Positions 14,748 through 23,868 of a DNA stretch of 64,000 bases are shown here, one piece after another (within the stretch, counting starts at the first letter, position 1; the number at the start of each line of letters is the position of its first letter). Made by a program: the position numbers and the translations under genes. Below the pieces are notes generated by a model. It had not been told where the DNA came from, did not search any database, and worked only from the letters and a program-made list of their open reading frames with translations. This DNA is from Desulfovibrionaceae bacterium (GTDB lineage: Bacteria > Desulfobacterota > Desulfovibrionia > Desulfovibrionales > Desulfovibrionaceae): contig CAJTFO010000002.1 in the NCBI GenBank assembly GCA_910575755.1, positions 248,001 through 312,000 of the forward strand. Reading direction: 5' to 3'.

Positions 14748-15878
14748 TTATGTTTTCTTTTGCGCTAATACCATCTGGCAATACTTCAGCGGCATCAGCA
14801 CATGCAGCCGCCGCAACAGGGCTTTTGCCGCCGCGCGGCAGGCGGCGCGCAGGGGGGAGCGCCGCTGTCCGTAGACATCCATGCTCTGGGCCAGGGCGTA
14901 CAGCTCCAGAATATCAAAGCCGTAGCGCTCCTGATACACGCGCCGTTGCGCCGCCGTCTCCATCAGCCCGTACAGGCGATGCACGGCCCAGGCCCCGGCC
15001 ATGACCGTGGGCGGCTGGGCAAGGGTATGCAGGGCCAGGGCCAGTTGCGGGTCTCGTTCCGCCATAGCCTGATGCCGGGCCGCGGCATGGGGAAAGATAG
15101 TGTTGAAGATCTCCTGAGAGGTCACATGCGCGAAAAAGTCGCTGTAAAAAAGCTGGGCCTCATTGGCCGCCAGCACCATATTGGCCGCATTGGCTGCGGA
15201 AATGTTGGTCAGGCGCGGGTAATAGCGCATCCTGACCAGTTTGCCGTCGAGAATATGCGCCTCATGGCGGAAGAGAATGCGCGTCCAGAGCAGCAAATCC
15301 TGCACATTGCGCGAGCGCTCGTCATACGGCCCGCACTCTTGCAGCACCGAACGGCGCAGCATGGCCGACGAGCAGCAAAAGGGATTGTCAAAACCGTAGA
15401 GCAGACGCAGCCAGGCATAAGCCGGCCTGTTGGGCCGCACATTGAACTGACAGTCATAGGCTGTGGGCAGACGGTACGGCCTGTCGCGCGCGTCCATGAC
15501 CTGCACCCGGCTGAACGCCACGGCGCAACGCTCGTGCGCGTCAAGCCACTCCACCTGTCGCGCGAGCTTGTCCGGCAACCAGGCGTCGTCAGAGCAGATC
15601 AGGGCCACATACCGCCCCCTGGCCCTGGTCAGCAGACGATTGGCCGCGCAGGTGGAGTGAATGTTTTCGGGCAGCGCCTCCACACTGATGCGCGCGTCGT
15701 CAAAGCTGCGCATGACGTCAAGGGAGCGGTCGCGGGAGCCGTTGTCAAGAATCAGAAATTCAAAGTCCGCAAAGGTCTGGCGCAGCACGGAAGATATGGC
15801 CGCGCCCACAAAGGCGGCATGGTTGTAACAAACCATGCAGACCGAAACCCTGGGCGTATGCGAACTTTTGCTGTTCAT
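14748..15878 (-). CDS. Family 2 glycosyltransferase
   Basis: A 376-residue GT-A enzyme: VSVCMVCYNHAAFVGAAISS at the N-terminus, FLILDNGSRDRSLDVM, and the metal-binding ALICSDDAWL near residue 95. The region RNVQDLLLWTRILFRHEAH is the usual acceptor-side motif of this family, which often reads D..LW. The gene is GC-rich and begins 32 bp after the rfbH stop; its stop lies 20 bp before the chosen radical SAM start. It probably adds one sugar of the surface glycan; linkage is not predictable. Confidence 0.88.
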   Translation of the reverse strand: MNSKSSHTPRVSVCMVCYNHAAFVGAAISSVLRQTFADFEFLILDNGSRDRSLDVMRSFDDARISVEALPENIHSTCAANRLLTRARGRYVALICSDDAWLPDKLARQVEWLDAHERCAVAFSRVQVMDARDRPYRLPTAYDCQFNVRPNRPAYAWLRLLYGFDNPFCCSSAMLRRSVLQECGPYDERSRNVQDLLLWTRILFRHEAHILDGKLVRMRYYPRLTNISAANAANMVLAANEAQLFYSDFFAHVTSQEIFNTIFPHAAARHQAMAERDPQLALALHTLAQPPTVMAGAWAVHRLYGLMETAAQRRVYQERYGFDILELYALAQSMDVYGQRRSPLRAACRAAAKALLRRLHVLMPLKYCQMVLAQKKT

Positions 15879-15910
15879 GCTCTTGCGTGACCGCGCCGCG
15901 CCGTGGCGGC

Positions 15911-17500
15911 TCAGCCTTTGTGAAAATATTTCAGAAGAACGTCAGCCATGTATTCCATCTGGGCCTGTCCCAGACCGGGATAACAGCCCAGCCAGAAGGT
16001 CTGCCGCAAAATCAGGTCCGTCCCGGTCAAATCCCCCGCCTGGCGGCAGCGCACCCCCTCAAAGCAGGGCTGGCGCAGCATATTGCCCGCAAACAGCAGG
16101 CGTGTGCCGATGTTTTTGGCGTTGAGGCGGCGCAGCAGGGCTGTTCTGTCCACCTGCGGCGCAAGGGTGAGCAAAAAGCCGAACCAGGCCGGATCGCCGC
16201 CCGGCGTGGCCTGGGGCAGGGTCAGCTCCTGACCGTCCAGGGGGCTGAGAGCCGCATGCAGACAGGCGAAATTGCGCTGCCGCGCCCGTACGAACCCGTC
16301 AAGCCGCTCAAGCTGGCGCAGGCCCACGGCCGCCTGCATGTCCGTAATCTTCAGATTATAGCCCAGATGGGAGTAAACATATTTGTGGTCATAGCCCTGC
16401 GGCAAAAGCGGGAAGTTCCACTCATAGCGCCGCTTGCAGGAATCGTCGCGGCCCGGCGCGCACCAGCAGTCGCGTCCCCAGTCCCGCAGGGACAGGGCAA
16501 TGCGGTAGAGTTGCGGATCGTCGCAGACCACCGCGCCCCCCTCGCCCATGGTGATATGGTGCGCGGGATAAAAGGAAAACGTCGCCAGATGGCCGAAACT
16601 GCCGCACATGCGGGACGCGCCGCCCCGCGGCGTATAGCGGGAGCCCAGGGCGTCGCAGGCGTCCTCGATGAACCAGAGGTCATGAGCGCGGGCAATGGCC
16701 TGCACGGCGTCGATGTCAAAGGGATTGCCCAGGGTATGGGCCATGAAGATGGCGCGCGTGCGCGGCCCCACAGCCTCGCTGACGCGTTCGGGCAGGGCGT
16801 TGTAGGTGGGCGGCGTCACGTCCACAAAGACAGGCACAAGGCCGTTCTGCACAATGGGGGCCACGGTGGTGGGAAAGCCCGCCGCCACGGTAATGACCTC
16901 ATCCCCCGGACGCAGGCGGCGCTGCCCCAGCCTGGGCGAACACAGGGCCGTCATGGCGACCAGGTTGGCCGAGGAGCCGGAATTGACGGTAAGCGCATGT
17001 TTGCGCCCCAGCACACGCGCGAAGGCGCTTTCAAAAGCCTCGTTGAAACGCCCCGTGGTCAGCCAGAAGTCAAGGGCCGCGTCCGTAAGGCTTTCCATTT
17101 CTTCCGGGCCCCAGCACTTGCCCGAAACCGGCACGGGCGAGACGCCCGGCACAAAGGGGCGCGGCCGGTGTACGGCCTCAAATGCGCCGCGCGCCGCGCT
17201 TCTGCCCAGGATGCGGAAAATCTTGTCCATGGCCTGCGCGGGCAGAACGCCCTTGCCCTCCCTGGCTGCGTCTTCTGCCTCGGCGGCGCTCAGGCGACAG
17301 CAGGCATAGGCGTCCACGCGCATGTGATCCTGACCGGGCAGGCCGTCCTGCGGGGTCAGGCTTTCTTCGACCGGGGTATGGGCATCGGCCTTTTTCAGCA
17401 CGAGTACGGGGTATGCGCCCGCGGCGTCCGGCGCACCCATGATGACGCCCAGGCCTGGCGCGCGGTCGGCCAGCGCAAGCATGCTGCCCAGGTGGAGCAT
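15911..17500 (-). CDS. rfbH: CDP-4-keto-6-deoxy-D-glucose 3-dehydrase (RfbH-like) with N-terminal extension
   Basis: The start at 17500 has GGAGG seven bases upstream and directly follows the rfbG stop; an earlier in-frame methionine at 17527 would overlap rfbG. Residues from about 105 to 529 are a DegT/DnrJ/EryC1-fold PLP enzyme: TVNSGSSANLVAMTAL, FIEDACDALGS (PLP-ring Asp) and TFSFYPAHHITMGEGG. In the last motif the usual Schiff-base Lys is replaced by His (AHHITMGEG), the hallmark of RfbH/E1 dehydrases rather than aminotransferases. The first 100 or so residues are extra and carry a faint PemK/MazF-like pattern (PVLVLKK... LPAQAMDKIFRIL). Together with RfbG it should yield a CDP-3,6-dideoxyhexose precursor; the reductase partner (E3) is not in the window. 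Confidence 0.88.
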   Translation of the reverse strand: MLHLGSMLALADRAPGLGVIMGAPDAAGAYPVLVLKKADAHTPVEESLTPQDGLPGQDHMRVDAYACCRLSAAEAEDAAREGKGVLPAQAMDKIFRILGRSAARGAFEAVHRPRPFVPGVSPVPVSGKCWGPEEMESLTDAALDFWLTTGRFNEAFESAFARVLGRKHALTVNSGSSANLVAMTALCSPRLGQRRLRPGDEVITVAAGFPTTVAPIVQNGLVPVFVDVTPPTYNALPERVSEAVGPRTRAIFMAHTLGNPFDIDAVQAIARAHDLWFIEDACDALGSRYTPRGGASRMCGSFGHLATFSFYPAHHITMGEGGAVVCDDPQLYRIALSLRDWGRDCWCAPGRDDSCKRRYEWNFPLLPQGYDHKYVYSHLGYNLKITDMQAAVGLRQLERLDGFVRARQRNFACLHAALSPLDGQELTLPQATPGGDPAWFGFLLTLAPQVDRTALLRRLNAKNIGTRLLFAGNMLRQPCFEGVRCRQAGDLTGTDLILRQTFWLGCYPGLGQAQMEYMADVLLKYFHKG

Positions 17501-17501
17501 G

Positions 17502-18614
17502 TCAGTCCTCCTCCGTCTTGACGGCATCCATATAGGTCTGAATCTGCCCCAGGGTCACGGCGCGCATGCGCTGCGGCGAGGGGTCTTCAGACCATGCCTT
17601 GTACCAGGCCACGGTTTCGCGCAGGGCGCGGGCCACGCGGTAACGCGGCAGCCAGCCCAGGTCTATGCGGGCCTTGGTGCAGTCAAGGCAGAGCATGTGC
17701 GCCTCATGGGGCTGCGCGCCCTGATCCGTCACCACGCGGCCATTGCCCCACAGCCGGCAGATATGCTCCACAACCCTGCCCACAGGCCAGATGTCGCCCA
17801 TGTCCATGGGCGCGAAATTCCAGCCGCAGCCATAGCGGGGGCCTTCCTGGCAGAGTCTGGCCCCCAGCATGAGATAGCCCGAAAGGCATTCCAGCACATG
17901 CTGCCAGGGGCGCACCGCCGAGGGGTAGCGGATATGAATGGCCTCGCCCTGATGCAGAGCGCGGAAGCAGTCGGGAATCAGCCTGTCCAGTCCCCAGTCG
18001 CCGCCGCCAATGGCGTTGCCCGCGCGGGCGGACGCCACGGCGGTCTGATGGCTTTGGCCGTATTCCCCAGGCGGAAAAAAGGATTTGATGTACGAGGCCG
18101 TCACAAGCTCGGCGCAGCCCTTGCTGGCGCTGTAGGGATCATGCCCGCCCATGGGGTCATTTTCGCGATAGCCCCAGACCCATTCATTATTGCGATAGCA
18201 TTTGTCGCTGGTGACGATGATGACGGCGCGCGTGGCGGGGCAATGGCGGCAGGCCTCAAGCACCCTGGCCGTGCCCAGAATGTTGGTGTTGAGGGTTGCC
18301 AGCGGATTCTTGTACGAAGGACGCACCAGAGAAAGGGCCGCCATATGGATGACCACCTCGGGCGCGAACTGGCGCAGCGTTTTTTCAAGGGCGGGGTAGT
18401 CGTTGATGTCCGTATGCCGGCTGTCCATCAGTTCGTGCAGGCGCAGGCTGCCGAACATGGACGGCGTGCCCGGCGGGTCCAGGGCAACGCCCATGACCTC
18501 CGCCCCCAGCATGTGCAGCCACATGGAGAGCCAGCTTCCCTTGAAGCCCGTATGCCCGGTGACGAGCACGCGCCTGCCGTGGTAAAACTCTTTCAGCATG
18601 GCCTGAAGATGCAT
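17502..18614 (-). CDS. rfbG: CDP-glucose 4,6-dehydratase
   Basis: The start at 18614 (MHLQAMLKEFYHGR) has GGGAGA upstream; a second methionine at 18599 is possible. The 370-residue extended SDR begins with VLVTGHTGFKGSWLSMWL, the diagnostic TGHTGFKGSW of CDP-glucose dehydratases, and has YSASKGCAELVT (YxxxK) and ARAGNAIGGGDWGLDRLIPD, also typical of RfbG. It converts CDP-D-glucose to CDP-4-keto-6-deoxy-D-glucose, the substrate for the RfbH-like enzyme encoded immediately downstream. Upstream lies the NeuB-like synthase gene (38 bp gap). Confidence 0.93.
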   Translation of the reverse strand: MHLQAMLKEFYHGRRVLVTGHTGFKGSWLSMWLHMLGAEVMGVALDPPGTPSMFGSLRLHELMDSRHTDINDYPALEKTLRQFAPEVVIHMAALSLVRPSYKNPLATLNTNILGTARVLEACRHCPATRAVIIVTSDKCYRNNEWVWGYRENDPMGGHDPYSASKGCAELVTASYIKSFFPPGEYGQSHQTAVASARAGNAIGGGDWGLDRLIPDCFRALHQGEAIHIRYPSAVRPWQHVLECLSGYLMLGARLCQEGPRYGCGWNFAPMDMGDIWPVGRVVEHICRLWGNGRVVTDQGAQPHEAHMLCLDCTKARIDLGWLPRYRVARALRETVAWYKAWSEDPSPQRMRAVTLGQIQTYMDAVKTEED

Positions 18615-18652
18615 AGAAAATCTCCCTGTCCCGCTTGTGCCGCGCGGGCGGA

Positions 18653-19755
18653 TTACAGGCCCCGCTCCAGGATGAAGCGGCGCAGGCTGTCGGAAGCGTT
18701 GTACGGGCCGCTCACATGCGCCACGCCAAGCGCCTCGTCGGCCCGGATACCCCTGACCAGCGTTTCGCCGTTGATGACCTCGCGGCAGGAGAGCTGGCCC
18801 TTGCGCAGCGGAATGGCGAGATAAAAGTCCCGCGCGAAGGTTTCGTTGGAAAAAACGTAGCCCTCTGGCAGATCGCGTCTGGCGTATACGCCGCGCACCA
18901 GAGCGTCCAGGTAGCAAACCTCCTCCCGGGAATTGACGCGCTTGCTGTCCTTGCTGCCGCCGCACATGGTGCGCGCCGCATGCCAGGCCTTGAACCAGCA
19001 ATCGACCTGTTCCGGCAGGGAGCAGTAGGGCGAAACCGCCACGCCGTCCATGTCGATATCAATATGACGTTCCCAGGTGCGCGCCCCCTTGGCGTAGGAA
19101 ATGTGCATGGAGGCTTGCCAGTCCAGGTGTTCGTGGGTGGAAAGGCCGATGACATGGCCGGGGTAGCGGGCCATGAGGTAGTCAATCTGGTTGAGTTCCA
19201 GCTGGTGCGGCTCGCTGGGATAAAGAGAAACGCAATGGTTGATGGCCAGCGGGATGTTGCGCTTTTCAAAGTACAGCACCAGGTCGTCAAGGTCTTTTTC
19301 GCCCGCGCCCCCGGTGGAAACAATCACCGGCAGGCGGGTGGAGGCGATTTTTTCAATAAGCGGCCAGTCATTGAGGTCGGAACTGGCAATCTTGATGATG
19401 GGCATGTCAAAGGCCACACAAAGGTCCACGGACGGCTCGTCAAAGGGCGTGGCCATAGGAATGCAGGACACATTGCGTATGGCCTTGACCAGCGTCGCAT
19501 AATCCTCGCGGCTCATGCGGGTGGCTTCTGTTTTGGCGATGTAGCGGTTGGCCTTGTCGCCCTTGTAGTCAGGGTGAATAAAGCCGTCCACATCCCGGAA
19601 CTGGAGCTTGATGGCCGCCTTGACGCCATTGTGGCGCACCACGGAACCGTGGTCCTGAATGATTTTCAGGCCCCGTTCCACCTTGCCCCAATGATTGTTG
19701 GCCAGCTCAAGCACAAAAAGGTCTTTGAACAGTTCGTTGCCCTGTAGCATGCTCA

Positions 19756-19756
<1 letters not shown>
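18653..19756 (-). CDS. N-acetylneuraminate synthase-like (NeuB family) protein
   Basis: A 367-residue protein. The N-terminal TIM-barrel part has FVLELANNHWGKVERGLKII (the NeuB E.aNNH motif), AAIKLQFRDVDG, and PMATPFDEPSVDLC followed by IKIASSDLNDWPLI. The C-terminal SAF domain contains SLYARRDLPEG-like and VFSNETFARDFYLAIPLRKGQ segments. Family members condense phosphoenolpyruvate with a hexosamine to nonulosonic acids (sialic, legionaminic, pseudaminic). No CMP-sugar synthetase or other nonulosonate gene is in the window, so the exact sugar is open. The ATG overlaps the ON-frame stop of the phase-variable FkbM gene (TGATG), suggesting coupling. Confidence 0.8.
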
Positions 19757-20969
<1,213 letters not shown>

Positions 20970-20987
20970 GTGTCCCCTCCGGCCCTG

Positions 20988-22016
20988 TCAAAAACGCACG
21001 GGTCTGCTGACCAGCCGCCGCCAGGCCATGCGCGCGGCGGCAAAAACAATGCTCAGACAGACTGTGGGCAGGGCTTGCGGTTTGTGCTTCCACGTCAGCA
21101 GAATCCGGCTTCTGGCAAGCAGCAGCAGCGCTCTGGCGTTGACCTGGCGCCAGGAATGGCCGGTGGAGCCGCCCTCCTTGTGCCAGACCACCGCATCCGC
21201 CGCGTAGGCCAGGTCAAATCTGCCCCTGGCGCTGTAGGCCCAGTCCTGCTCTTCGCAGTAGAGAAAATAGCGTTCGTCCATCAGGCCCACGGTCTGCACA
21301 AAATTTCTGCTGGCCATGACGCTGGCCCCGTAAATGAAATCCAGGCGCGCTTCCACGACTTCCGCGCTTTCGTCCAGGGCGCGGCGCGTGCTGAAGCCGT
21401 AGCCGTCCAGTGTTGCAAGGGCCGTCCACTGACTGACGCTGCCGCCGGCGCGGCATTGCACCCTGTCTGTGCCCATGTAGTAGACGCGCGCGCCGCACAG
21501 CCCTGGCCTGGGCTTGGCGAAAAGGCGGCGCAGCATGGCCCCCAGCGCGTTGGCGTCCACCACCACATCGTTGTTCAGCAGCCATACGGCGTCAGCGCCC
21601 CAGGCCATGAGCAGGCGCAAGGCCAGATTGTTGCCCGCCGCGTACCCCCTGTTTTGCCGGGCGCGCAGCAGCACAAGACTGCCGGGGGGCGGCGCGGGGG
21701 CCGCCTCGCCCACTTCGGGCATGCGTTGCCCCGTGGCGCTTGCGGCCCACTGCTGCAAATGCTCCGGCGAGCCGTCGGTGGAGGCGTTGTCCACAATGAC
21801 GACCCAGGACGGGAGCGTGCTGCCGCGCAGCAGTGATTCCAGGCAGGCAATGGTATCCTGGCTGCCGTTGTAGTTGAGGATGACCACGCCGCAACGCCAG
21901 GGCGGCGCGCATTCCTCCCGGCAGCTTGCCGCATCCGTCCGCGACCTCGACGACATGGGGCGGTTCTTCGTCTCCGCGCCGGAAAAGTCACGAAAACATG
22001 GGCAAGGAGCCTGCAT
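20988..22016 (-). CDS. Family 2 glycosyltransferase (rhamnosyltransferase-like)
   Basis: A 342-residue GT-A enzyme with CGVVILNYNGSQDTIACLES, VVIVDNASTDGSPEHL, RQNRGYAAGNNLALRL and the metal-binding LLNNDVVVD. The combination VILNYNG / DNASTDGS / NRGyaaGNN is typical of dTDP-rhamnosyl and related transferases (WcaA/RfbN-like). It is the first gene of the minus-strand glycan train; the start at 22016 is preceded by CAGGAAG. The next gene (FkbM) starts 18 bp after its stop. Upstream is 750 bp of non-coding sequence. Confidence 0.88.
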   Translation of the reverse strand: MQAPCPCFRDFSGAETKNRPMSSRSRTDAASCREECAPPWRCGVVILNYNGSQDTIACLESLLRGSTLPSWVVIVDNASTDGSPEHLQQWAASATGQRMPEVGEAAPAPPPGSLVLLRARQNRGYAAGNNLALRLLMAWGADAVWLLNNDVVVDANALGAMLRRLFAKPRPGLCGARVYYMGTDRVQCRAGGSVSQWTALATLDGYGFSTRRALDESAEVVEARLDFIYGASVMASRNFVQTVGLMDERYFLYCEEQDWAYSARGRFDLAYAADAVVWHKEGGSTGHSWRQVNARALLLLARSRILLTWKHKPQALPTVCLSIVFAAARMAWRRLVSRPVRF

Positions 22017-22049
22017 AAATCTTCCTGAGCAATAGAGGGATCGTTATGA

Positions 22050-22519
22050 GTTCATTGACAGACACACTGTCGGCGACTCATCCAGATTCAAGGAAGAGTT
22101 GACAGACACACTGTTAATGAATATTGATTTGTCTATATACAGCAAGGCGTTTTTTGGCAAGCCTCCACTGAGGGAAAATTTGAGAGTGTTGCCACAAAGA
22201 TAAGCTCATCAAATTTAACTAGATGAAATATATTGATAAATGCTGAAAGGCCCATCTTAATGACGCTTGAGATAATTTATAAATATATTTCAAATAGTTA
22301 TGAAAATATTATCAATCTATGCGTGAAAAATCTCGAATGATTAAACCTGCTTCAGCAGGAGCCATACCGGCTTTAGCCGGAACGCGACTTTAGTCGCCAG
22401 GGTGAATCCACTGGCTTTAGCCGGTGGAGTGTCCAAAAATATAATTTTAAATCATCTAGTTATAAAAACTATGTTTTAAACTGTCCCTAAGTTCATCGAC
22501 AGTGTGTCTGTCGATGAAC
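22050..22519. mobile_element. MITE-like non-coding element with 23 bp terminal inverted repeats
   Basis: The left end at 22050-22072 and the right end at 22497-22519 are inverted copies matching at 22 of 23 positions (core GACAGACACACTGTCG). A further direct copy of the core (GACAGACACACTGT) lies at 22100-22113. Inside, AACTAGATGA at 22217-22226 and its complement at 22452-22461 form a second nested inverted repeat, which encloses a row of four hairpins. No coding frame was recognised. No target-site duplication is evident. The right end is itself a 12 bp stem with five-base loop. Confidence 0.5.
22346..22427 (+). other. Row of four TTTA/TTCA-loop hairpins (IS200/IS605 right-end or omega-RNA-like)
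   Basis: Four consecutive stem-loops: CCTGC-TTCA-GCAGG (22346-22359), CCGGC-TTTA-GCCGG (22367-22380), GCGAC-TTTA-GTCGC (22384-22397) and CCACTGGC-TTTA-GCCGGTGG (22408-22427). The last is preceded by GAATC and followed by GGAGTGTCC. From memory, this layout resembles the right end of IS200/IS605-family elements, where it forms the scaffold of the TnpB guide RNA. No tnpA or tnpB frame is nearby, so it would be an orphan end or a non-autonomous derivative. It may be transcribed on the plus strand toward the terminator at 22542. Confidence 0.45.
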
Positions 22520-22541
22520 CCTTGCTATCCAAGGCATCAGC

Positions 22542-22589
22542 GTCCATTGCGTCATCCGCCCGGGGCGGAAAATGCAATGGACTTTTTTT
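22542..22589 (+). terminator. Intrinsic terminator, plus orientation
   Basis: GTCCATTGC pairs with GCAATGGAC around an inner CCGCC/GGCGG stem and is followed by seven T. No protein gene on the plus strand precedes it, so it may end a small RNA covering the hairpin array. Confidence 0.6.
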
Positions 22590-22603
22590 GTTGCGAAATG
22601 AAA

Positions 22604-22634
22604 ATGCCGGGCAGGTCAAAGACCTGCCCGGCAT
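22604..22634 (-). terminator. Terminator of the TRAP/transhydrogenase operon
   Basis: A perfect 14 bp stem (ATGCCGGGCAGGTC, loop of three bases) lies 137 bp beyond the last TRAP gene. On the minus strand it is followed by TTTTCATTTC. Confidence 0.65.
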
Positions 22635-22770
22635 GAGGCTGGCTGGGGAAGGCTGACGCAGCCCTCCGAAAGCCAGACTACTGGCATTCTGGTTGACAGA
22701 AATATTTATGAATATATCTTCATAAAATATTCCAGTATATTAGAGAATCAGGGCAACCCAAAAGCGGCCT

Positions 22771-23799
22771 CTACTTTTTTTCGTCTGTTTCCGGTTGCCA
22801 GAGGGGCAGGCCGCAGACCTTGAGATAGGCGTTGACGCTGTCCGCTCCGCCCATGTCATCCGCCACAGCGGGCCAGACCTTTTGCATGGCCAGTTGCCGC
22901 CAGACGCTCTCGTCCGGCAGTGTGGCGATTTTCACGCCAGCCTGCTGCAATTCCTGCTTGGCCTTCTCGCTCATATCCGTCTGGTATTGCAGGGACAAAG
23001 CCTGCGCATGGCGGCCAGCCTCCACCAGCAGTTGCCGCACTTCAGGCGTGAGCTTGCCGAATACCCGCTCGCTCATGACCAGGGGCTGCAAATTGTACAG
23101 ATAGCGTATTTCGGTAATGTACCGCTGCCCGGCCTCGTGGAATTTCATGGCCTTGAAGCCGGCGTAATCGTAACATTGGCCGTCCACCAGATCGTGCTTG
23201 AGGGCATTGAAGGTCATGGGCCAGGCCAGGGGTGAGGGAATGCCGCCAAAGGCCCGGTAGGTTGTAATCATCACAAGGCTCTGCGGCACGCGGAAGCGCA
23301 GGCCGCGCATGTCCTCGGGCCTGGTGATAGGGTGCTTGGAGTTGGAGATGTAGCGAAAGCCGCAATAGGTCCAGGCCAGAATGCGCAGGCCCGCCTTCTG
23401 GGCATAGCTGTCCAGCAGTTCCGCGGGTTTGCCCGTGGTGCCGCGCACCACGGCTTCCGTATCCGGGAAGAGATAGGGCAGAGTAACCACGCCCAGGCGC
23501 TTGACCATGGGAACCAGGTTGCCTATGCCGCCCAGGGCCATATCCAGCTTGCCGGTCTGCACCCGGCGGAACTGATAGCTCTCGTCCTCGCCCAGGCCGC
23601 CGCTGTAGGCAATGCGGATCTGTACGGCACCCTTGCTTTTTTCTTCCACAAATTTTTTGAAGGCATTGCCCAGAAAGCCCATTTCGGAGCTTTCCGGATC
23701 GCCGAGGGTCAGTTCAAGGCTGATGTCCTTGTCGGCGGCCTGGGCCGGAACAGCCAGCAGGCACAAGGTCAGCATCAGCAGCAATGTTTTGTGCAGCAT
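22771..23799 (-). CDS. dctP: TRAP transporter substrate-binding protein (DctP family), second copy
   Basis: Start at 23799 (MLHKTLLL) after GAGGTGG; a GTG at 23805 is possible. Residues 1-21 are a signal peptide ending AVPAQAADK. The mature protein is a DctP-type periplasmic binding protein: FKKFVEEKSKGAVQIRIAYS, GLRFRVPQSLVMITTYRAFGG with the Arg that binds the substrate carboxylate/sulfonate in family members, and DGQCYDYAGFKAMKF. It is clearly paralogous to the SBP at 25846-26847 (both contain DGQCY.Y.GFK.MKF). It is the last gene of the operon, after a 16 bp hairpin downstream of dctM. Two binding proteins for one DctQM pair suggest two related ligands. Confidence 0.9.
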   Translation of the reverse strand: MLHKTLLLMLTLCLLAVPAQAADKDISLELTLGDPESSEMGFLGNAFKKFVEEKSKGAVQIRIAYSGGLGEDESYQFRRVQTGKLDMALGGIGNLVPMVKRLGVVTLPYLFPDTEAVVRGTTGKPAELLDSYAQKAGLRILAWTYCGFRYISNSKHPITRPEDMRGLRFRVPQSLVMITTYRAFGGIPSPLAWPMTFNALKHDLVDGQCYDYAGFKAMKFHEAGQRYITEIRYLYNLQPLVMSERVFGKLTPEVRQLLVEAGRHAQALSLQYQTDMSEKAKQELQQAGVKIATLPDESVWRQLAMQKVWPAVADDMGGADSVNAYLKVCGLPLWQPETDEKK

Positions 23800-23820
23800 G
23801 TCCACCTCATGAATTGGCGT

Positions 23821-23860
23821 GACGCCGCGCGGCGGAATTACGGCTCCGCCGCGCGGCGTC
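23821..23860. other. Strong hairpin between dctM and second dctP
   Basis: GACGCCGCGCGGCGGA and its exact complement (16 bp stem, eight-base loop) fill the gap between dctM and the downstream binding-protein gene. It lacks a long T-run, so an RNA-stability or attenuation role for uneven expression is more likely than full termination. Confidence 0.6.
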
Positions 23861-23868
23861 AGGTACGG

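Noticed and set aside
17502-19001. Extended N-terminus for CDP-glucose dehydratase starting at 19001
   Set aside because: The extra 129 residues overlap the NeuB-like gene in another frame and have no homology; the start at 18614 has an RBS and begins just before the NAD motif.
22346-22427. CRISPR array or tRNA-like cluster at the hairpin row
   Set aside because: The four stems differ in sequence and spacing and there are no repeated units with spacers; no cloverleaf can be drawn.
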